This document shows, piece by piece, positions 49,280 to 61,593 of a stretch of DNA of 64,000 nucleotides (position 1 is the stretch's first letter; each line of letters opens with the position of its first letter). Made by a program: the position numbers and the translations under genes. The stretch comes from Microcebus murinus (lineage: Eukaryota > Chordata > Mammalia > Primates > Cheirogaleidae). A model generated the notes under the pieces. That model did no database searches and had not been told where the DNA came from. It saw only the letters and a program-made list of their open reading frames with translations. Location: assembly GCF_040939455.1 (NCBI RefSeq), contig NC_134109.1, forward strand, positions 55,828,001 through 55,892,000, written 5' to 3'.

Positions 49280-49430
49280 CTGGGTGGTGGTGGCTCACGC
49301 CTGTTATCCCAATGATTTGGGGGGCTGAGGCAGGATTGCTTGAGGCCAGGAGTTTGAGACCAATCTGGGCAACATAGCAAGACTCCTGTCTCTAAAAAAT
49401 ATAAAAATAAAAATAAAATAAAAAGAAATT
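49280..49430 (+). mobile_element. Alu left-monomer-like fragment
   Basis: ctgggtggtggtggctcacg to tctctaaaaaatataaaaat, flanked by aaaagaaattag (49268-49279 and 49431-49442). It has only one monomer and an A-rich tail. Confidence 0.9.
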
Positions 49431-49557
49431 AGACCCAAAAATGAAGTGGTTAATGTAAACAGTGAAAAAGAAATTGCTGATGACATCATTATATATTTAG
49501 AAAATATGCCAGTAAAAAATCCTGATTTAATAAAAGAATGTAGTAAGATGATTATAC

Positions 49558-49907
<350 letters not shown>

Positions 49908-50689
49908 TATACTCAAGTTTTAACTGAGAAAAATCAATAATTTTTCTTTATACTTGCAACCAGTGACCAGAATAGGAAAAGGTGGAAAATTTTCCTCTTA
50001 TAATAAAAACAAAAACTATAATATGCATACAGTAGTAAAAAGTAAGACATAGAACCTATTGAAGAAAACTACAAAATCTCATTGAAGGACACAAACAACT
50101 GAACACTGGAAAGACATAAATTCTAAATTCTTACTAAGTTAATATAAATTGAATATAGTGTTTTGCTCATTAAATAAAATTTATCTTAAAATTCATATGG
50201 AAGAAAAAATACCTAAAAGTCCCCAAAAGCATAAAATATAAGAAGGGTAAAATATATGAAGGGTGGTAAGCCTAACAAGACACATATAATAAAGCATCTG
50301 TAATTAATAATATATTGGTACTGGATTAAACAAACAGATCATTGAAAGAGAGTAGAGAATACAGAAATAGATACTAGTATATACGATGACCTTGTATATG
50401 AAAACTTAATTGGAAAAGAATAGTTAGCTTAAAAAAAAATGGGGCTAGTTATCCATATGGAAGAAAAAGATGGTTAATTTGATAAATGGTGTTTGTTATC
50501 CATTTGGAAAAAAATACTGTTGAATCACTATATCAAACCATGTTTCAAAGTTCCAGGTGGGTTAAAGATCTAAATGTAAAAAATTTTGGAACAATACAAC
50601 CTAGAGTGAATGAGTTAACATTTAAGATGGATTTGAATACTATCTATATTTTGACAACAAATTATATTAATATGTTGATACTTTATATT

Positions 50690-51345
50690 TCCAACCCAGG
50701 CTTTTTCCCTAAACTCCAGCCTTATATGTTTAACTACCTACTTGATATTTCTGTTTAGAAATCTAATAGCAACCAGACTTATCCTTTTACAATGTAAGTC
50801 ACAATTTTTTACTTCCCTGCTCAAAACCCTCCAATGTCCTTCTGTCATTCTCCAGCAGGAAAAAATGCCCTTACCGTGGCCTACAGGGCCTTAAATAATC
50901 TGGCCCCACTTGCTAACTCTCTGACCTCAATTCCTACCAATCTTTTCTTTGCTTATAATAGTCCAGTCACAGTGGCCTCTTTGGCATTCCATGAATAAGC
51001 AATATGCTTCAAAGTCAGGGCCTTTGCACTTGCTGTTCTCTCTACCTAGAACTGTCTTCTGCCAAATAACCACATTTTATTCTCTTTCCTCCTTCAGATT
51101 TCTACTCAAATGTCATCTTATTAGAGAGAGTTTCCCTTACTGCCCTACCTAAATGAGCAACTACCCTATATCTCCTCATCTTGTTTTACTTTCCTCTGTA
51201 GTACCTATCACACATTTACTTTCTATCTGTTCTCATCTGAACAACACTCTGTAATGGCAGAGATTTTTTTGTTCACCACTACATCCCCAACACCTGGAAT
51301 AGTGTTTAACTCACAGTAGACACTCAATAAAATAGTTGTTGGAAA
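50690..51345 (+). mobile_element. L2 LINE 3' region
   Basis: ctgctcaaaaccctccaatg, cagggcctttgcacttgctg, ctactcaaatgtcatcttat and cactcaataaaatagttgtt give the L2 3' part in order. This is one of the clearest L2 copies in the window. Confidence 0.85.
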
Positions 51346-51596
51346 AAAAAAGAGAAGGAGAGAATTCCAAAAGCTAAAGAAGAAAAGATGACCATGATGT
51401 TCCACACTAAGAATACAGTGTTTCAAGCAAGTAGTTTATGAGCTCCATGTGGCTATTTCCTGTTTGCTTACTCCTGGTTGTATTCTTATGATAATTCCAT
51501 CACTTAAACTAACTCTTTACAACTGAAACATAAATATGATTATAATTAATCTATATATTTGGATATTTATTATTGCCCATAAAACACTTTTACATA

Positions 51597-51998
51597 CAGT
51601 CACGAATTGCTTAATGACAGGGACACATTGTGAGAAATGCGTTGTTAGGTGATTTCATTATTGATTTCATCATTATACAAACATTGTAGAGTGTACTTAC
51701 ACAAACCTAGATAGTATAGCCTACTACACACCTAGGTTATATGGTATAGCTCCTAGGCTACAACCCTGTACAGCATGTACAGTACTGAATACTGTAGGTT
51801 AACTGTAACACAATGGTACGTATTTATGTATCTAAACATATCTAAACATAGAAAAGGTAATACATTACCCTAAGATATTAGGACAGCAATAGGCAATAGG
51901 AATTTTTCAGCTCCATTATAATCTTATGGGACCACCATTGTATTAATATATGTGGTCTGTTATTGACCAAAAACATTGTTATGTGGCCTATGAATGTG
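51597..51998. mobile_element. Tigger-like (TcMar) MITE
   Basis: It begins cagtcacgaattgcttaatg after TA (51595-51596) and ends near tggcctatgaatgtg before TA (51999-52000), so TA duplication and complementary ends are visible. The inside is rich in short palindromes (tagcctactacacacctagg). No transposase frame. Confidence 0.75.
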
Positions 51999-52149
51999 TA
52001 TTATCATATATGATCTTCCCATAACCTAAGAGCTAGATACCACGGGCATTATTATTCCTAATTCTTTTCATATTGAAATTCAGAAAAGTCACTTGGCCAT
52101 GAAAAAATTCTGGTGTTTTGAGAGCTTCTCTAGTGCTCATTCTACTATG

Positions 52150-52265
52150 CGAGGTGTTCTTAATTACTAGAGTGCATCAGAACTACCTGGGGAGCTTAAA
52201 ATTCATACACCCATGTTTCACCCCATAAATTCTGAGTCAATTTGATTGAGAACCTAGTATGGTCA
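52150..52265 (+). mobile_element. hAT/MER-type fragment
   Basis: gtgcatcagaactacctggg and gagcttaaaattcata followed by aattctgagtcaatttgatt resemble the 5' half of the same family as 18062-18172. Confidence 0.45.
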
Positions 52266-52284
52266 TTTCTTACAAATTTCACAA

Positions 52285-53190
52285 AAGTTTCTCATGAATT
52301 TTGCCAATTAAAAAACACTTTATTCCAGTCTAAAGCCATGGGTGAATTTAAAAAAAAAAAAAAAAAACCAAAAAAAAAAAAAACACTTTAGCCTGGCGTG
52401 GTGGCTCACGCCTGTAATCCTAGCACTTTGGGAGGCCGAGGCGGGCGGATTGCTCAAGGTCAGGAGTTCAAAACCAGCCTGAGTAAGACCCCCGTCTCTA
52501 CCAAAAATAGAAATAAATTAATTGACCAACTAAAAATATATATACAAAAAAAAAAAAATTAGCCGGGCATGGTGGCGCATGCCTATAGTCCCAGCTACTC
52601 GGGAGGCTGAGGCAGTAGGATCACTGAGCCCCGGAGATTGAGGTTGCTGTGAGCCAGGCTGACGCCACGGCACTCACTCTAGCCTGGGCAACAAAGTGAG
52701 ACTCTGTCTCAAAAAAAAAAAAAAAAAAAATACTTTATTACACAATTCTATTACATATCATTTCCTTGCTCAAAACTACTTGATGGCTTTAAATTTTGCT
52801 CAAAATAAAATCCAAACTGCTCCATTTCGCATTCAAAACCCTTTAAACAATGGTTCCCACGTTACCTTTCCAGTCATTACACACATACAAAGCTGTATCG
52901 TGCTGCCTTCATTCTCTAGTCATGCCACCTTCTTCCTTGTCCCAATGCTTTTGTTCATGTTGTTCCTCCCGGAATAACTCTTTCCTCTCTCACGCCATAT
53001 CCAAATGTTGCATTTCTCTAGCCTTCGAAGACCAGCTCAAAAGTAACCATATCCTCAAAATCCTTGCAGACTTTTACCTGTGTTAAAGTTACTAATATCT
53101 CTGTCTCCTCCACCATATTACAAACTCCTACAGAACAGAGATTATGTTGTGCTTATCTTTGTATCTCCCATGACAACTAGCATTTGCCTT
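52285..53190 (+). mobile_element. L2 LINE fragment split by an Alu
   Basis: After the Alu, ccttgctcaaaactacttga, aaaataaaatccaaactgct, atgttgttcctcccggaata and atctcccatgacaactagca follow the L2 3' region. Confidence 0.65.
52391..52727 (+). mobile_element. Lemur-type Alu, full length
   Basis: gcctggcgtggtggctcacg to gagactctgtctc with a long A tail. The flanking repeat is approximately aaacacttta and aaatacttta. An A-rich stretch at 52350-52383 precedes it. Confidence 0.95.
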
Positions 53191-53194
53191 ATAT

Positions 53195-53806
53195 AATAAC
53201 CATATATAGAATTAAAGTTCTTAAAAGGATTGCTCTCTTTTTTTAAATAGCAGTGTAAGTAACGCAATAGCTGTCCTTTGTGGACTGGCAGGGACTCTGA
53301 TAAAAGCTATCATTTAGAAATGATGTTGGGAGAGCAAATCTTGAGCTGCCCAGGCTCATTCCTTCATTCATTCAACAAATTCTTACCTCCCAGGGCCTGT
53401 GCTGCATGCAAGAGTGGCAATTGCTAAAGAAAGCCCCTAAGGTGAAAGTCAGTTATAAGAAAAAGTACTGAAAGCTGCTGTCATGGAGAAAGATTGCCAA
53501 GTGGTATCTAGTAGAAAAGCTACCAGGAAGAAAAACAAGGAAAGTGCTCATTTAGAGCAGCCAGAAGGTCAGACTAGAGTCCCTGCATGTTCTGTGTTTA
53601 TAACTCACCCACCACAACCTTGCAGGGAGAGAGGGTCATTTCTACTGCCTATTTAACAGGTAGAGATGATAGTGACCATGAGAATTTCAATATAATTTCC
53701 CTCCAGAAAATCTACAGAAACTCGGTGAGGCCTGCAGTTATTTATAGAGGCTGGATTATTCTCTTCGGTTCATGGTGGAAAGCATAAACTTGGAAAAGAG
53801 AGGTGA

Positions 53807-53843
<37 letters not shown>

Positions 53844-54070
53844 GTAAAACCTATTAGATTTCTATATAACCACACATTAATCTTTTATTACAAAAGATTA
53901 CAAAAGCCAACAGCATAAACCCTATATTGAATCCTATTACACACTTTCTCCTTAGAAGTGAAGTTTTTATTTGGCAGTGGAACTTTTTGGAATAGGACTG
54001 AGAATAACATTAAGAAAAGATTATTATTCTGTAAAATAAACACTATTTAACCAAACCTTCCTTTCCTGAC
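53195..54070. other. Mostly unassigned sequence
   Basis: A short L2-3'-end-like antisense patch (ccttcattcattcaacaaat) lies at 53361-53385. The rest was not assigned. A CT microsatellite is at 53811. Confidence 0.4.
53811..53841. repeat. (CT)15 microsatellite
   Basis: Uninterrupted CT array. Confidence 0.97.
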
Positions 54071-54072
54071 AG

Positions 54073-54243
54073 GTACAAAATCTAACTGCGCTCCCTGAGC
54101 CTAAAGGAGTCAAGATGGTAACAGAAGATGCTGTCAGTCCTTATAACTCAAGTGGACCCAAATTAATAGTGGAAACTTCAAATAGAATTACTGGTGCAAC
54201 AACTACAGTGACTCACATAGGGATTTCAAGTGGGTATGCATAA
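54073..54243 (+). other. Exon-like open frame after a splice-acceptor-like site
   Basis: An open frame of 56 codons starts directly after a pyrimidine-rich stretch ending ccttcctttcctgacag, with an in-frame stop just upstream of the acceptor. It ends at TAA (54241-54243). It reads VQNLTALPEPKG near its start and ITGATTTVTHIGISS near its end. 42 of 56 codons begin with a purine, a pattern usual in coding DNA. Possible donors are GT at 54230 or 54234. No recognised repeat overlaps it. I do not recognise the protein, and a single short frame in this window could still be chance or a conserved non-coding element. Confidence 0.35.
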
Positions 54244-54945
54244 AGAACAGAAATAGGAAAAGTGTCTCCCATAAACTGACAGGTGATGAACACCATTCCC
54301 AAGAGCCTAAGCCTGGCTAATACCTGAAAACAAGCTTCCACAAAACTTAAATAGAACCTGATCATATTTAAAATATGAATTCAGGCAGCTCTAGCAGGAG
54401 TTGGTGGATCTCTATTTTAATGTTTCAACACTGACATGACTCAGTTCATCTGTGCTTTCGCTCCTATAACCAGCTGGCTATCTGGCTGTAACTTCTATTT
54501 AAAAAACAAAATGAAACTCAAAGAAAGAATCTCATTGACCAGCAAATGGCTGTTGCTTCCATGTGGGCAGAGTCTTCATGGCATCTTCTTATAGGCCACT
54601 GGCCTGGCTACAGTTGGAATGAGAGACCACTAGATCCAACAATCCCCAATTAGCTGTAGAAGAGCTAAGAGAGTCATATGGCACTGCACAGAGCCACCAT
54701 ATGCAAGGAACTGCCTAGAATTGTTCCCCTGGCAAGGACTGTGGCCACAGCAAGTTCTACACAGATGGAGCAGCATCCCTTCTTTAGAAACTCCAGGCAC
54801 TAATGTGCATTGTTCTCAGCTCTGGGAGCTCAGCCCAAAATCAGAGAGAACAGGAAAAGTTCCATTTCTCAACCTGCTATACTAGCTTTGAAATTTACAT
54901 TATATTTTTTATGATTTATTTTAGTAGCTCTACTTAATAGCCTTT
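54244..54945. other. Unassigned, moderately GC-rich sequence
   Basis: No repeat family recognised. If the frame just before it is a terminal exon, this would hold its 3' UTR, but no clear polyadenylation signal was picked out. Confidence 0.35.
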
Positions 54946-54963
54946 TTTAAATGGAGCTCTTTA

Positions 54964-55295
<332 letters not shown>

Positions 55296-55314
55296 AAATG
55301 GAGCTCTTTAGATA

Positions 55315-55685
55315 AAATCTTAAAGACACTTGGACAGCATAAATCCTTATGTTCTTCTGATGTATGCAGTAGTTTCTTTATATCAAAACTGTCCCCAGAG
55401 AAATCCAATATACACAAAGGGACTCATATTTTACCTCACAAAAAATAAACAAAGAAATCCCCATGCTATCCAAAAGAGAAAAAAACAAAGTATTTTTCCT
55501 TTGTTTAGTTAAAAACATTTGAGATCTTCTAGCTATAAGAGTTAGCATTTGGACTAGTTGATTAGAATCTTGTGTAATAATCTATTCTCAGGAGTGGACA
55601 AATAATAGTTTGGCTACTGACAAAAAAGACAGGCAGAAAAATAAAGGCAATTGTGTTTGGGTGGGAAGAGGAGGAGATGGTTAAA
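55315..55685. other. Unassigned sequence
   Basis: No repeat family or gene recognised. A 60-codon frame at 55330 is ordinary. Confidence 0.4.
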
Positions 55686-55689
55686 CACA

Positions 55690-56155
55690 ATTCTCTACCC
55701 TTTTGCAATATGACTTTGTAGCACTTCCCATCAAGAGGTGTAGTTTATTCCCCTATTCCTTGAGTCCGGGCTGGCTTTATGACTTGTTTTGGCCAAAAGA
55801 GTTCAACACAAGTGACATTATGCCAGTTCCAAGCCTGTATCTCAAAAAATCCTTGCAATTCTTCTACTGTCTCACTTGGGCCCCTGCAATTATCATGTGA
55901 ACAAGTCTAGGTTGGCCTGCTGCAGTATAAGTGAGACACAAGACCCAGTTGCCCCATTGCCTCAGATAAGAGCTTGTCACCCTCACAAACACAGCCATCT
56001 AGTTAGCCTGCAGCTGACCACAAACGTATGGGCAAGCTGAGCTAAGACCAGAATCACCCAGTTGATCCGAGCCTACACTGCTGAGCCACAAAATTGTGAC
56101 CTAATGGTAGCTGAGGTCATAAAACTGTGGGAAGTTTTGTTGTTCAACAAAGGAT
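55690..56155 (+). mobile_element. MaLR LTR (MLT1-like)
   Basis: ctggctttatgacttgtttt and ggccaaaagagttcaacaca, then gccagttccaagcctgtatc, ggttggcctgctgcagtata and gagccacaaaattgtgacct follow an MLT1 LTR in sense. Confidence 0.7.
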
Positions 56156-56159
56156 AACC

Positions 56160-56685
56160 TAAACTGTCTTAGAGATTTACACCAAGCTAGCTAGATGGAT
56201 TGACTGACTTTTGATAACAATCTGAATGAAATCCAGTGGCAATGATGGAAAGCCAAATAATGGCCAGGAGCCTCTTCCTATACTTTCTAAACCAAAGCTT
56301 AATAGTTGATATAACCCACCCACAGACAGGGCTCTCAGTCACACACTCCCACTCAGAAAAGAAACTTATCAGAAGTAGATCTATTTAATAGTGGAGGAAA
56401 CTCACGTCAGCTCCCAATAATGATCAGTGTATCATTTATTCTTACATAAACACAATTTTGAAGAATTTCCAGACATATGAGAAAAACCAGGAGCAGGGAA
56501 GAAAAAGTAAGCACACAAAAAAAATTAATTCCAGAGATTATTCCCAAAGATAATTAATTTTAAAGAATATTCTGAGAAAAGACGATTTAAAAAAATATGA
56601 CTAGATACAGAGACAGAAATCCTGGTACATACTATTTGGTTCTGTATTGTATAATCATAAGTTAAATAGTTAAATATTGTTTATT
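56160..56685. other. Unassigned AT-rich sequence
   Basis: Nothing recognised. Confidence 0.4.
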
Positions 56686-56689
56686 GGAG

Positions 56690-59090
56690 TTTTTTTTATT
56701 GAAATGGGCTTGTTTAGAAGAGTTTCCAATACAGAAAAGTTGCCAAGATAGTACAGGGAGTTCCTGTACAACACTCACCCAGTTTCCCCTATTATTAACA
56801 TCTTACAATATATGGCATGTTTGTCACAACTAAGGAATGAATACTGGTACATTACTATTAACTAAACTATACACTTCACTTGGATTTCACTAGTTTTACC
56901 AGTTTTTCCCTTACATCTTATATATTTTTCTGCTCCAGGCTTCCATTCAGGATACCACATTATTTAGTCATCATTCTTACTCTCCTCTGGTGACAGTTTT
57001 TCAGACCTTATTTTTGGTGACCTTAACATTTTAAGGAGTACTGGTCAAGTGTTTTATGGAATGTCCCCCAAATTTGGGTCTGTCTGATGTTTTTGTCATG
57101 GTTAGACTAGGGTTATGGATTTTGGAAGGAAGACTACAGAGGTGAAATGTGATTTTCATCACATCATATCAAGGGCATGGCCTTTCAATATGACTTATCA
57201 CTAATGATGTTAACCTTGATAACCTGGCCTAGAGTGACTTGCTCGGTATGCTTACTGCTACGGGGATATTATTATTTCTAAGTCCTCTCTGTAGCTAGAA
57301 CTAGGAAATATATGCATATATACTAACCCATGTATGCACACATATCTAAAATTATTTCTGTATCTATCCAGCTGTATTTATATTAAGTTAAACATAATTT
57401 CATGCTGATATTTCCAAATCTAATTCAGTACCACATGGTTCATTCTAGCCTTCCTTCCTCATCTGCAAACTTCCTCCCCAACAGTGAGAAAACAGGCTCC
57501 TATCAGCCACCATAAGTTTACTTATTTATTAGTTTCCAATATACATGTACAGCAGTTTCAAAATTGATAACCACTACCCTGGTGAGAACCAACTTTACTA
57601 GCTAAAATACAGTATTTATGTGCACTTTTATCTTTAGTCTTACAGTTTCCAGTCAAAACATTGTTTTCCAAAGTTATTTAGGTCAGCACTTTTTTTCCCC
57701 GTCCCTTTAGTGAGGTTATATTATGAATCTGTAGTACATTTGTTAGGTTCTTTTGTCCCCATCTGCATTCCCTTCTGAGATCCCTTAAACTCTTCATATT
57801 TTTATTTGTATATATTAAGCTCTTTATGCTGTAAAGTTCTATGGATTTTGACAAATGCATAGCATCAGATATCCACCATTATAGTTTAGTTTCATCACTC
57901 TAAAACTCCCCTTCTACTTCCCCTAGTCAAAAACTCCCCCTTTCTCAAATCTCTGGCAACCATGGATCAGCCTTCAATTTCTGTAGACCTTTCTAGAATG
58001 CCTTATGAATGGAATCATTTAGTATGTTGTCTTTCCAATCTAGCATCTTTAACTTAGCAAAATGCATTTAAGATGCAATGTGTTGTAGCATTAAATAATA
58101 GATCGTTCCTACTTATCACAGAATAAAAATCCATCGTATGGATGTACCACAATGTGTTTATCCATTCAACTATTGAAGGACATCTTGGTTGCTTCCAGTT
58201 TTTGATGATTATAAATAAAGCTGGCAACTATGCATAAAGCACACATATGGACTTACATTTTCAAATCAGTTTGGTAAATACCTAGAGGTGCTCTTTCTGG
58301 GTCATGTGATTAAATCTATGTTTAACTTTATAACACACCACTAAACTGTTATCCAGAGTGGCTTCCAAATTGTCTTCCAAAGTGGCATTTTGCATTCCCA
58401 CCAGCAAGTATAAGGTCACCAGCACTGGGTACTGTCAGGTTTTTTTAATCTTCACCATTCTAATAGGTATGTAGTAGTACCTCACTGTTATAATTTTCAT
58501 TTTCCTGCCTGAGCAAGAGCGAGACCCCGTCTCTACTATAAACAGAAAGAAATTAATTGGCCAACTAATATATATAGAAAAAATTAGCCTGGCATGGTAG
58601 CGCATGCCTGTAGTCCCAGCTACTGGGGAGGCTGAGGCAGTAGGATTGCTTGAGCCCAGGAGTTTGAGGTTGCTATGAGCTAGGCTGACACCACGGCACT
58701 TGCTCTAGCCTGGGCAACAAAGTGAGACTCTGTCTCAAAATTAATTAATTAATTAATTAAAAATTTTTAAAAAGAATTAATTTTCATTTTCCTAATAAAT
58801 AATGTTGAGCATCTTTTTATATGGTTATTTGCCATCTATACATCTTTTTTGAAGTGTCTCTTCAGATCTTTTGTCCTTTTTTTAAATGGTGGTTTTCTTA
58901 TTGTTGAGCTTTAAAATTCTTTTTATATTTTGCATATACATCCTTTAACAGATATGTAATTTGCAATTGTATTCTCCCAGGTTTAACCTGCCTTTTCATT
59001 CTCTTAACAGTATCTTTTGTGGAGCAGAAGTCTTTATTTTGATAAAGTCCAATTAATCAATTTTTCCTTTAATGAATTGTAAGACTATCT
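56690..59090 (-). mobile_element. Long old L1 3' region, antisense
   Basis: The 3' UTR (agttgccaagatagtacagg, tttctgctccaggcttccat) is followed to the right by the reverse complement of the end of ORF2: ccatggatcagccttcaatt, acaatgtgtttatccattca, gcattcccaccagcaagtat, then gtcctttttttaaatggtgg and ttgtggagcagaagtcttta. It is split by the Alu at 58507-58777. No reading frame remains. Confidence 0.88.
58507..58777 (+). mobile_element. Lemur-type Alu, 5'-truncated
   Basis: It starts in the left arm (gcctgagcaagagcgagacc), ends with a TTAA repeat tail, and is flanked by taattttcattttcct (58491-58506 and 58778-58793). It lies in the antisense L1. Confidence 0.96.
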
Positions 59091-59094
59091 CCAA

Positions 59095-59515
59095 AAAGAA
59101 AGTGAGTTCTTATAACTACATGTAACAGAGAAGTCATATAATTTTGAGAATATGATGAAAAGTATCTTACCCCTTTTGTCAATAAGAAGAAAAGTAATTC
59201 TAAATTCTGGGAGTGGGGGAGTTATATAGAAAGTCATTGTCCAATTATAAATCAAATTAAAATATTATATAATTTTGAAACTTTATGGAGTAGAAGAAAA
59301 GATAACCCTTTGAACTTGATCCTAGAAACCTGTTAGGGTATGACTTTGGACTCAGAGACAAAGAAATGTAATCATAGTGTACTACTTGTATAATCATAAT
59401 GCACTGTATAATGCATTGTATAATTATAATGAGTTAAATAGTCAAATATTTATTGGTTTTTAATTTTTAGAATAAATTAAAAGCACAGAGGAGTTAAATA
59501 TGATACAGAATAATT
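59095..59515. other. Unassigned AT-rich sequence
   Basis: Contains a short imperfect duplication around taatcataatgcactgtata (59391-59425). Nothing else recognised. Confidence 0.4.
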
Positions 59516-59517
59516 GT

Positions 59518-59785
59518 AATACTAATTGCAATCATTTGTATAGTAGTGTATATATTCAGCCCTGTTTTAAATGCTTTACATATTTTAAATCATTCAATCC
59601 TCAAACTAATCCTATGAAATAAGTACCATTATTTTCTCTATTTTATAGTGGAGAAAAGTGAGACACAGAGAGATTAAATAACTTGCCAAGGTCACACAGC
59701 TAGGATGCCGTAGTGCTTGGATTTGAACCCAGGCAGCTTGGCTCCAATGCCTACATGCTTAACCACAATGTTATACTGCCTTCCT
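59518..59785 (-). mobile_element. MIR SINE, nearly complete, antisense
   Basis: ttcagccctgttttaaatgc and tttacatattttaaatcatt, then ttgccaaggtcacacagcta, ggatttgaacccaggcagct and cttaaccacaatgttatact run from the 3' end to the tRNA-like head. It is a well preserved MIR. Confidence 0.9.
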
Positions 59786-59789
59786 TAGA

Positions 59790-60210
59790 TAGAATTTAAA
59801 TATTATAAAACTTTCATAATTTTAAAGTAAATAGATATTTGACAGTAGTTAAGACACCAGGGAGGTAAGTACAGGGTATGAGTGATAATAGCCTCACTTT
59901 ATTAAAAGGGAAATAAGAAATACAGTACTGCTAAAAGTTAATGGAAGATGAAGCAGAGGCTTGGGCATACTAGAATTGCAAAGATAACCAATAGAGGAAA
60001 TACCAATAAGAATATATAACTACATAAAATTTGAAGAGGGAGGGTAGAGTAGCACAAGAGTAAATCCTCATCTTAATTGGCATGTCATCAATAGTTATTA
60101 ATTGATGAATCAAGAAATAATGGTATAAGCATATTATTTAAACTTATAGAAATACCCACCACAATATAAAAAGAAGTAATTAAAATTGGTTTGCAGCATT
60201 TCAGATAGAC
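59790..60210. other. Unassigned AT-rich sequence
   Basis: Nothing recognised. Confidence 0.4.
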
Positions 60211-60213
60211 CAG

Positions 60214-60468
60214 TATAGTACAGCAGTTAAAATAAAACCTCTGGATCAAAACTTGCTGGGATCAAACCCCCTTCCTCTACTTAGTTCTACTAAAGAAGTT
60301 ATTCAACCTCTTTTCCTTAGTTTTCTTATCTGAAAATGGCTATAAATCTGAAAATGGCTAATTTATCTAGATGTTATGAAGATTAATAGGTTTAATACAT
60401 ATATAATATTAGAACTGTGACTGGCCCATAGTAAGTTAACCTTAAATAAATGTTAGCTATCAGCTATG
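60214..60468 (+). mobile_element. MIR SINE
   Basis: Head ccagtatagtacagcagtta, middle ttattcaacctcttttcctt and tcttatctgaaaatggctat, end ggcccatagtaagttaacct and taaataaatgttagct. A short tandem duplication of tctgaaaatggcta lies at 60330-60361. Confidence 0.8.
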
Positions 60469-60469
60469 A

Positions 60470-61125
60470 ATTAGAGGGAAGAGAAAACACCCATACACAC
60501 ACATACACACACAGAGTTTACATTTCATTCCTGTCTGACTTAGCCAAGGATCCAAAATCTCATCAGCAGTGAAACCACCACTCAAAGCAGGAAAACATCT
60601 AAGCACAACTTCTACTGGACTCCAGAATCATATACTACTGGTAAGAGGACAAGGTAGGGTTTTGCCATATTGAAAAGCTCAACTGATATGGTGCCAATTC
60701 TCTTTTATGCTCAGGGCTTATATCACCATTTGGGGAAGAACAAACGCTAACAAGTTTATTAAAGTATGCACTTCAGTGAGAATAAAGTACAAATATCTGG
60801 GTTCCTGCTGGTTCTTAAACCAAACTTAGTGCCAATAAGGCCACAACTTTACCTAAGGGGAAAAAACCAGAATATTCAGAAATTCCTGAACAGCCTCAAA
60901 TCCTCCAGCTTTCTAGTGTTTAGAAAGACTTGTTTCCTCACAGATTGCCTCTGAGAAGTAGAACTGAGGTTCTCATCACTGTGGAAGACAAAAGTACTAA
61001 AAATTATGGTCCCTGCCTTAGATTTCATTAGCTCATTAGGAAAAAAAGACATATAAATATATGATGAACTTTACAATACATACAAGATTGGGGGGTAAAA
61101 TAAAGGTGCAGAATTTTGCAAAATG
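60470..61125. other. Unassigned sequence
   Basis: It includes a short CA-rich run at 60490-60513. No gene or repeat family assigned. Confidence 0.4.
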
Positions 61126-61129
61126 AAAT

Positions 61130-61440
61130 AGAACAATTGATTTTTGAAAAAGAAAGAGATCACTCTGTGGAATAAGATAAAGCTGCTTGGAGAAAACTAG
61201 ACTTAAGCTGGGTAGAAAGCAAGTGAGAAAGCATTCTAAGTAAAAGCAATAAAAATGAGCATAGGAAAGCAGCAATGCAAAAGGAGGGCCTAGGTAACCT
61301 AACTATTTCAGTTTGACTGAAGAAAGAGATTGAGGTGAAACTACACTATGAAAGGCCATGGAAAAGCTGGAGCCTTTGGAGGCATGTGCTAAGTAGGGAC
61401 ATGAAGGGGTAAGGTATTTCAAAAAGTTTAATCTCTTTCC
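61130..61440 (-). mobile_element. L2 LINE fragment, antisense
   Basis: cttaagctgggtagaaagca, gcataggaaagcagcaatgc, aaggccatggaaaagctgga and gggacatgaaggggtaaggt follow antisense L2. Confidence 0.5.
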
Positions 61441-61458
61441 TATACTTATTCTCTAGAT

Positions 61459-61585
61459 CTGTGGTCCCTCAAACCCCGGCCTGCAGAGCTCTGCCGCACC
61501 CATCCCTGCCACCCCCACCTCACTCCATGGAAAAATTGTCTTCCCTGAAACTGGTCCCTGGTGCCAAAAAGGTTGGGGACTGCTG
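61459..61585. mobile_element. Short hAT MITE with 8-bp target duplication
   Basis: The element runs from ctgtggtccctcaaacccc to aaggttggggactgctg, whose ends are complementary. It is flanked by a perfect ctctagat (61451-61458 and 61586-61593), matching the TCTAGA-centred target of mammalian hAT elements. At 127 bp it is an internal-deletion derivative. Confidence 0.9.
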
Positions 61586-61593
61586 CTCTAGAT

